A model generated the notes under the pieces. It worked only from the letters and a program-made list of their open reading frames with translations. It was not told the origin of the DNA and ran no database searches. The position numbers and the translations under genes are program-made. Below are positions 62,910 to 64,000 of a DNA stretch of 64,000 bases, piece after piece; position 1 is the stretch's first letter, and the number at the start of each line of letters is the position of its first letter. Source of the DNA: Chryseobacterium sp. (GTDB lineage Bacteria; Bacteroidota; Bacteroidia; Flavobacteriales; Weeksellaceae); NCBI GenBank assembly GCA_018260475.1, contig JAGLBA010000007.1:1-64000 (forward strand), given 5' to 3'.

Positions 62910-63206
62910 CAAGATTTCCATATTTTTATAAATGAAAGTTTTGGAGACTACTAAAGCAGTTCTGGACTAACTAAAAGCAATAAAGCCTTTTCTGTAACAG
63001 GAATATTCGGTTGCAAAGATTGGTGTAGTTGGTTCTTTTGCAGATTTAGTCTTACCGGCGAGAGGGATGTAAACATTTTGGTGGAGTCTGAAAAATCGAT
63101 TACCGATTGGCTTGAAATTTTTTCACCCTTAAAATTTTTCTTGAAAATTATCTTGGAAAAAAGAGTGTCCTTTTGACAAAATAAGCTTTGAAATCTCATA
63201 TTAAAG

Positions 63207-63397
63207 ATGATTTTTTATTTAAAACCAAATAAATTTGAAAAAAATTCTGAAAGGGCATATAAAATGTCGTTAGATGATATTCTATTGTCCATCAGTAGGG
63301 TATAGGATTGTATTTCGGAATTGATTACGATATTATTGGGGATATCGCAGTTAATTATTTTACCCAAAATATATTGGAAATAGAGAATATTGATTAA
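63207..63397 (+). pseudogene. Small coding-like sequence split by a frameshift
   Basis: ATG 63207 opens 'MIFYLKPNKFEKNSERAYK' then 'MSLDDILLSISRV' and a TAG. One frame over, the next 32 codons read 'GIGLYFGIDYDIIGDIAVNY' and 'FTQNILEIENID' to a TAA at 63395-63397. Joined, they make a plausible 64-residue acidic protein. Family not recognised. It may be a broken small gene, or two chance frames in AT-rich DNA. Confidence 0.3.
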
Positions 63398-63601
63398 AAT
63401 TTATTTCCCCTAAATCCGTCAAAAATTTTATAAGTTGTTCCATACAACCACTCCAACATAGGTTCTAACCACAAAGCCACAAAAGTCTACAAAGGATACA
63501 AATAAGTTCAATCTGTGCAATCTGCGAGAGTTTCATGATGAAACACGCACTTTCGATACTTTATGCCTCAAACCCAAAACATAGAACTTGTTACACGGCG
63601 A

Positions 63602-63716
63602 ATCGCGTGCGGCCGGGATCGCAGCGGCTACCCCGCAGCAAGCGGAGGGAAAGTAGTGCGGCATATTTGTAAGCGTGGGCGCGAGGAGTAATAGCGAAGA
63701 GCGCGATAAGCCGCCC
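63602..63716. repeat. Second GC-rich intergenic element, opposite orientation
   Basis: On the minus strand it reads TTTTGGGCGGC...CTTCGC...CTCCTCGCGCC...CCGCACTACTTTCCCT...ATCCCGGCCGCACGCGA. The element at 39955-40135 reads on the plus strand ATTTGGGCGTG...CTTCG...CCGCACTGCTCCCTTT...ATCCCTCACGCG. The shared anchor words are in the same order. It starts directly after the 3' end of the EamA gene. Confidence 0.5.
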
Positions 63717-63723
63717 AAAATAT

Positions 63724-64000
63724 TTATTTTTTTCGGCGGAACATATCCGGACTATAATTCGTGATGAATACGCCGCTAATGATGAGCGCCGCCGCGATGA
63801 TGAATTTCGTGGTAATTGGTTCGTCCAAAAGCAGCCAGCCCAGGGTGATGGCGATAATCGTATTGATGTACGACATCAGGGAAATTTGTGTTGCGGTAAT
63901 CTTGGTAAGGGCGTAACTGAACGCGAAAAATGCCGCAACGGAACCGAAAACCGCCAGATAGACCATTGCGGAAATGCTCCGCAAGGACCAGTTTTGGATT
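63724..64000 (-). CDS. EamA/DMT-family transporter, C-terminal part
   Basis: Partial: the N-terminus lies beyond the right edge. About 91 residues covering the last three membrane helices ('MVYLAVFGSVAAFFAFSYAL', 'QISLMSYINTIIAITLGWLLLDEP', 'IIAAALIISGVFITNY'), with the family motif 'GWLLLDEPIT' and a basic tail (RRKK). A drug/metabolite exporter of unknown substrate. Confidence 0.85.
   Translation of the reverse strand, partial: IQNWSLRSISAMVYLAVFGSVAAFFAFSYALTKITATQISLMSYINTIIAITLGWLLLDEPITTKFIIAAALIISGVFITNYSPDMFRRKK

Larger units (their letters stand above)
62910..63723. other. Long gene-poor intergenic region
   Basis: About 0.8 kb. It contains a small frameshifted coding-like sequence (63207-63397) and a GC-rich element (63602-63716). 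An 82-codon minus-strand frame (62951-63199) has no supporting features. Confidence 0.4.

Noticed and set aside
62951..63199. 82-codon minus-strand frame after purK
   Set aside because: Ser/Leu/Lys-rich translation without a domain or promoter; not supported as a gene.

Overview
The window looks like a piece of chromosome from a member of the Bacteroidota, class Flavobacteriia, probably near the Chryseobacterium/Weeksellaceae group. The evidence is: Bacteroidota-type promoters (-7 element TAnnTTTG, sometimes with a TTTG -33 element); no clear Shine-Dalgarno sequences; type IX secretion (T9SS) C-terminal sorting domains; a complex I operon with a short NuoG; TamL/TamB; and lineage families such as DUF5606, DUF349 and DUF6364. 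Genus level is an inference from protein style, not from a search.

Layout. 1-1250 is phage-derived or decayed DNA: a gene running off the left edge, an ASCH-domain protein, a NinG-like fragment and an unassigned coding-like stretch. 1.4-4.9 kb is a three-gene outer-membrane uptake module: a small His/Cys-rich membrane protein, a TonB-dependent receptor and a lipoprotein. 5-14.6 kb holds housekeeping genes: trigger factor, an AEC transporter, a eukaryote-like OPRT-ODC fusion (UMP synthase), a serine hydrolase, a SixA-like phosphatase, ruvX-def-DUF5606, mazG, a DinB-family protein and a Crp/Fnr-like regulator. 14.7-29.1 kb is the complete nuoA-N operon on the minus strand, interrupted by an outer-membrane beta-barrel-like gene and by a decayed gene relic. 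29.2-40 kb (minus strand) carries a GNAT-like protein, an IMPACT-family protein, ribD, a DUF349 coiled-coil protein, aroE, a T9SS-secreted endonuclease I, a stand-alone MnmA C-terminal-like protein, a LolC/E-like permease and rbfA. One YugP-like protease (+) lies within that block.

40-46.8 kb holds a GC-rich intergenic element, methylmalonyl-CoA epimerase, a CAT-anticodon tRNA, a decayed gene, two BON-domain proteins, a toxin-antitoxin pair followed at 2 nt by an AlkB-like gene, a CocE-type hydrolase and agmatinase. 46.9-54 kb has a DUF5808 protein, a HAD phosphatase, a type II NADH dehydrogenase with trmD, an operon of a nuclease-fold protein, an Lrp regulator and deoC, a tiny T9SS protein, and hemB. 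54.2-61.7 kb is tamB-tamL. 61.8-64 kb has purK, a gene-poor stretch, a second GC-rich element and the 3' end of an EamA transporter.

Together the genes cover energy conservation (complex I plus an alternative NADH dehydrogenase), outer-membrane biogenesis (TamB/TamL, a Lol-like permease, T9SS cargo), translation and RNA modification (trmD, rbfA, def, tig, tRNA) and nucleotide metabolism (pyrEF, purK, deoC, mazG). The most unusual points are a -7 promoter element placed 4-5 nt upstream of several start codons (candidate leaderless mRNAs), the antitoxin-PIN-alkB operon with promoter repeats, the detached MnmA C-terminal domain, the barrel gene coupled to nuoF, and two related GC-rich intergenic elements in opposite orientation.
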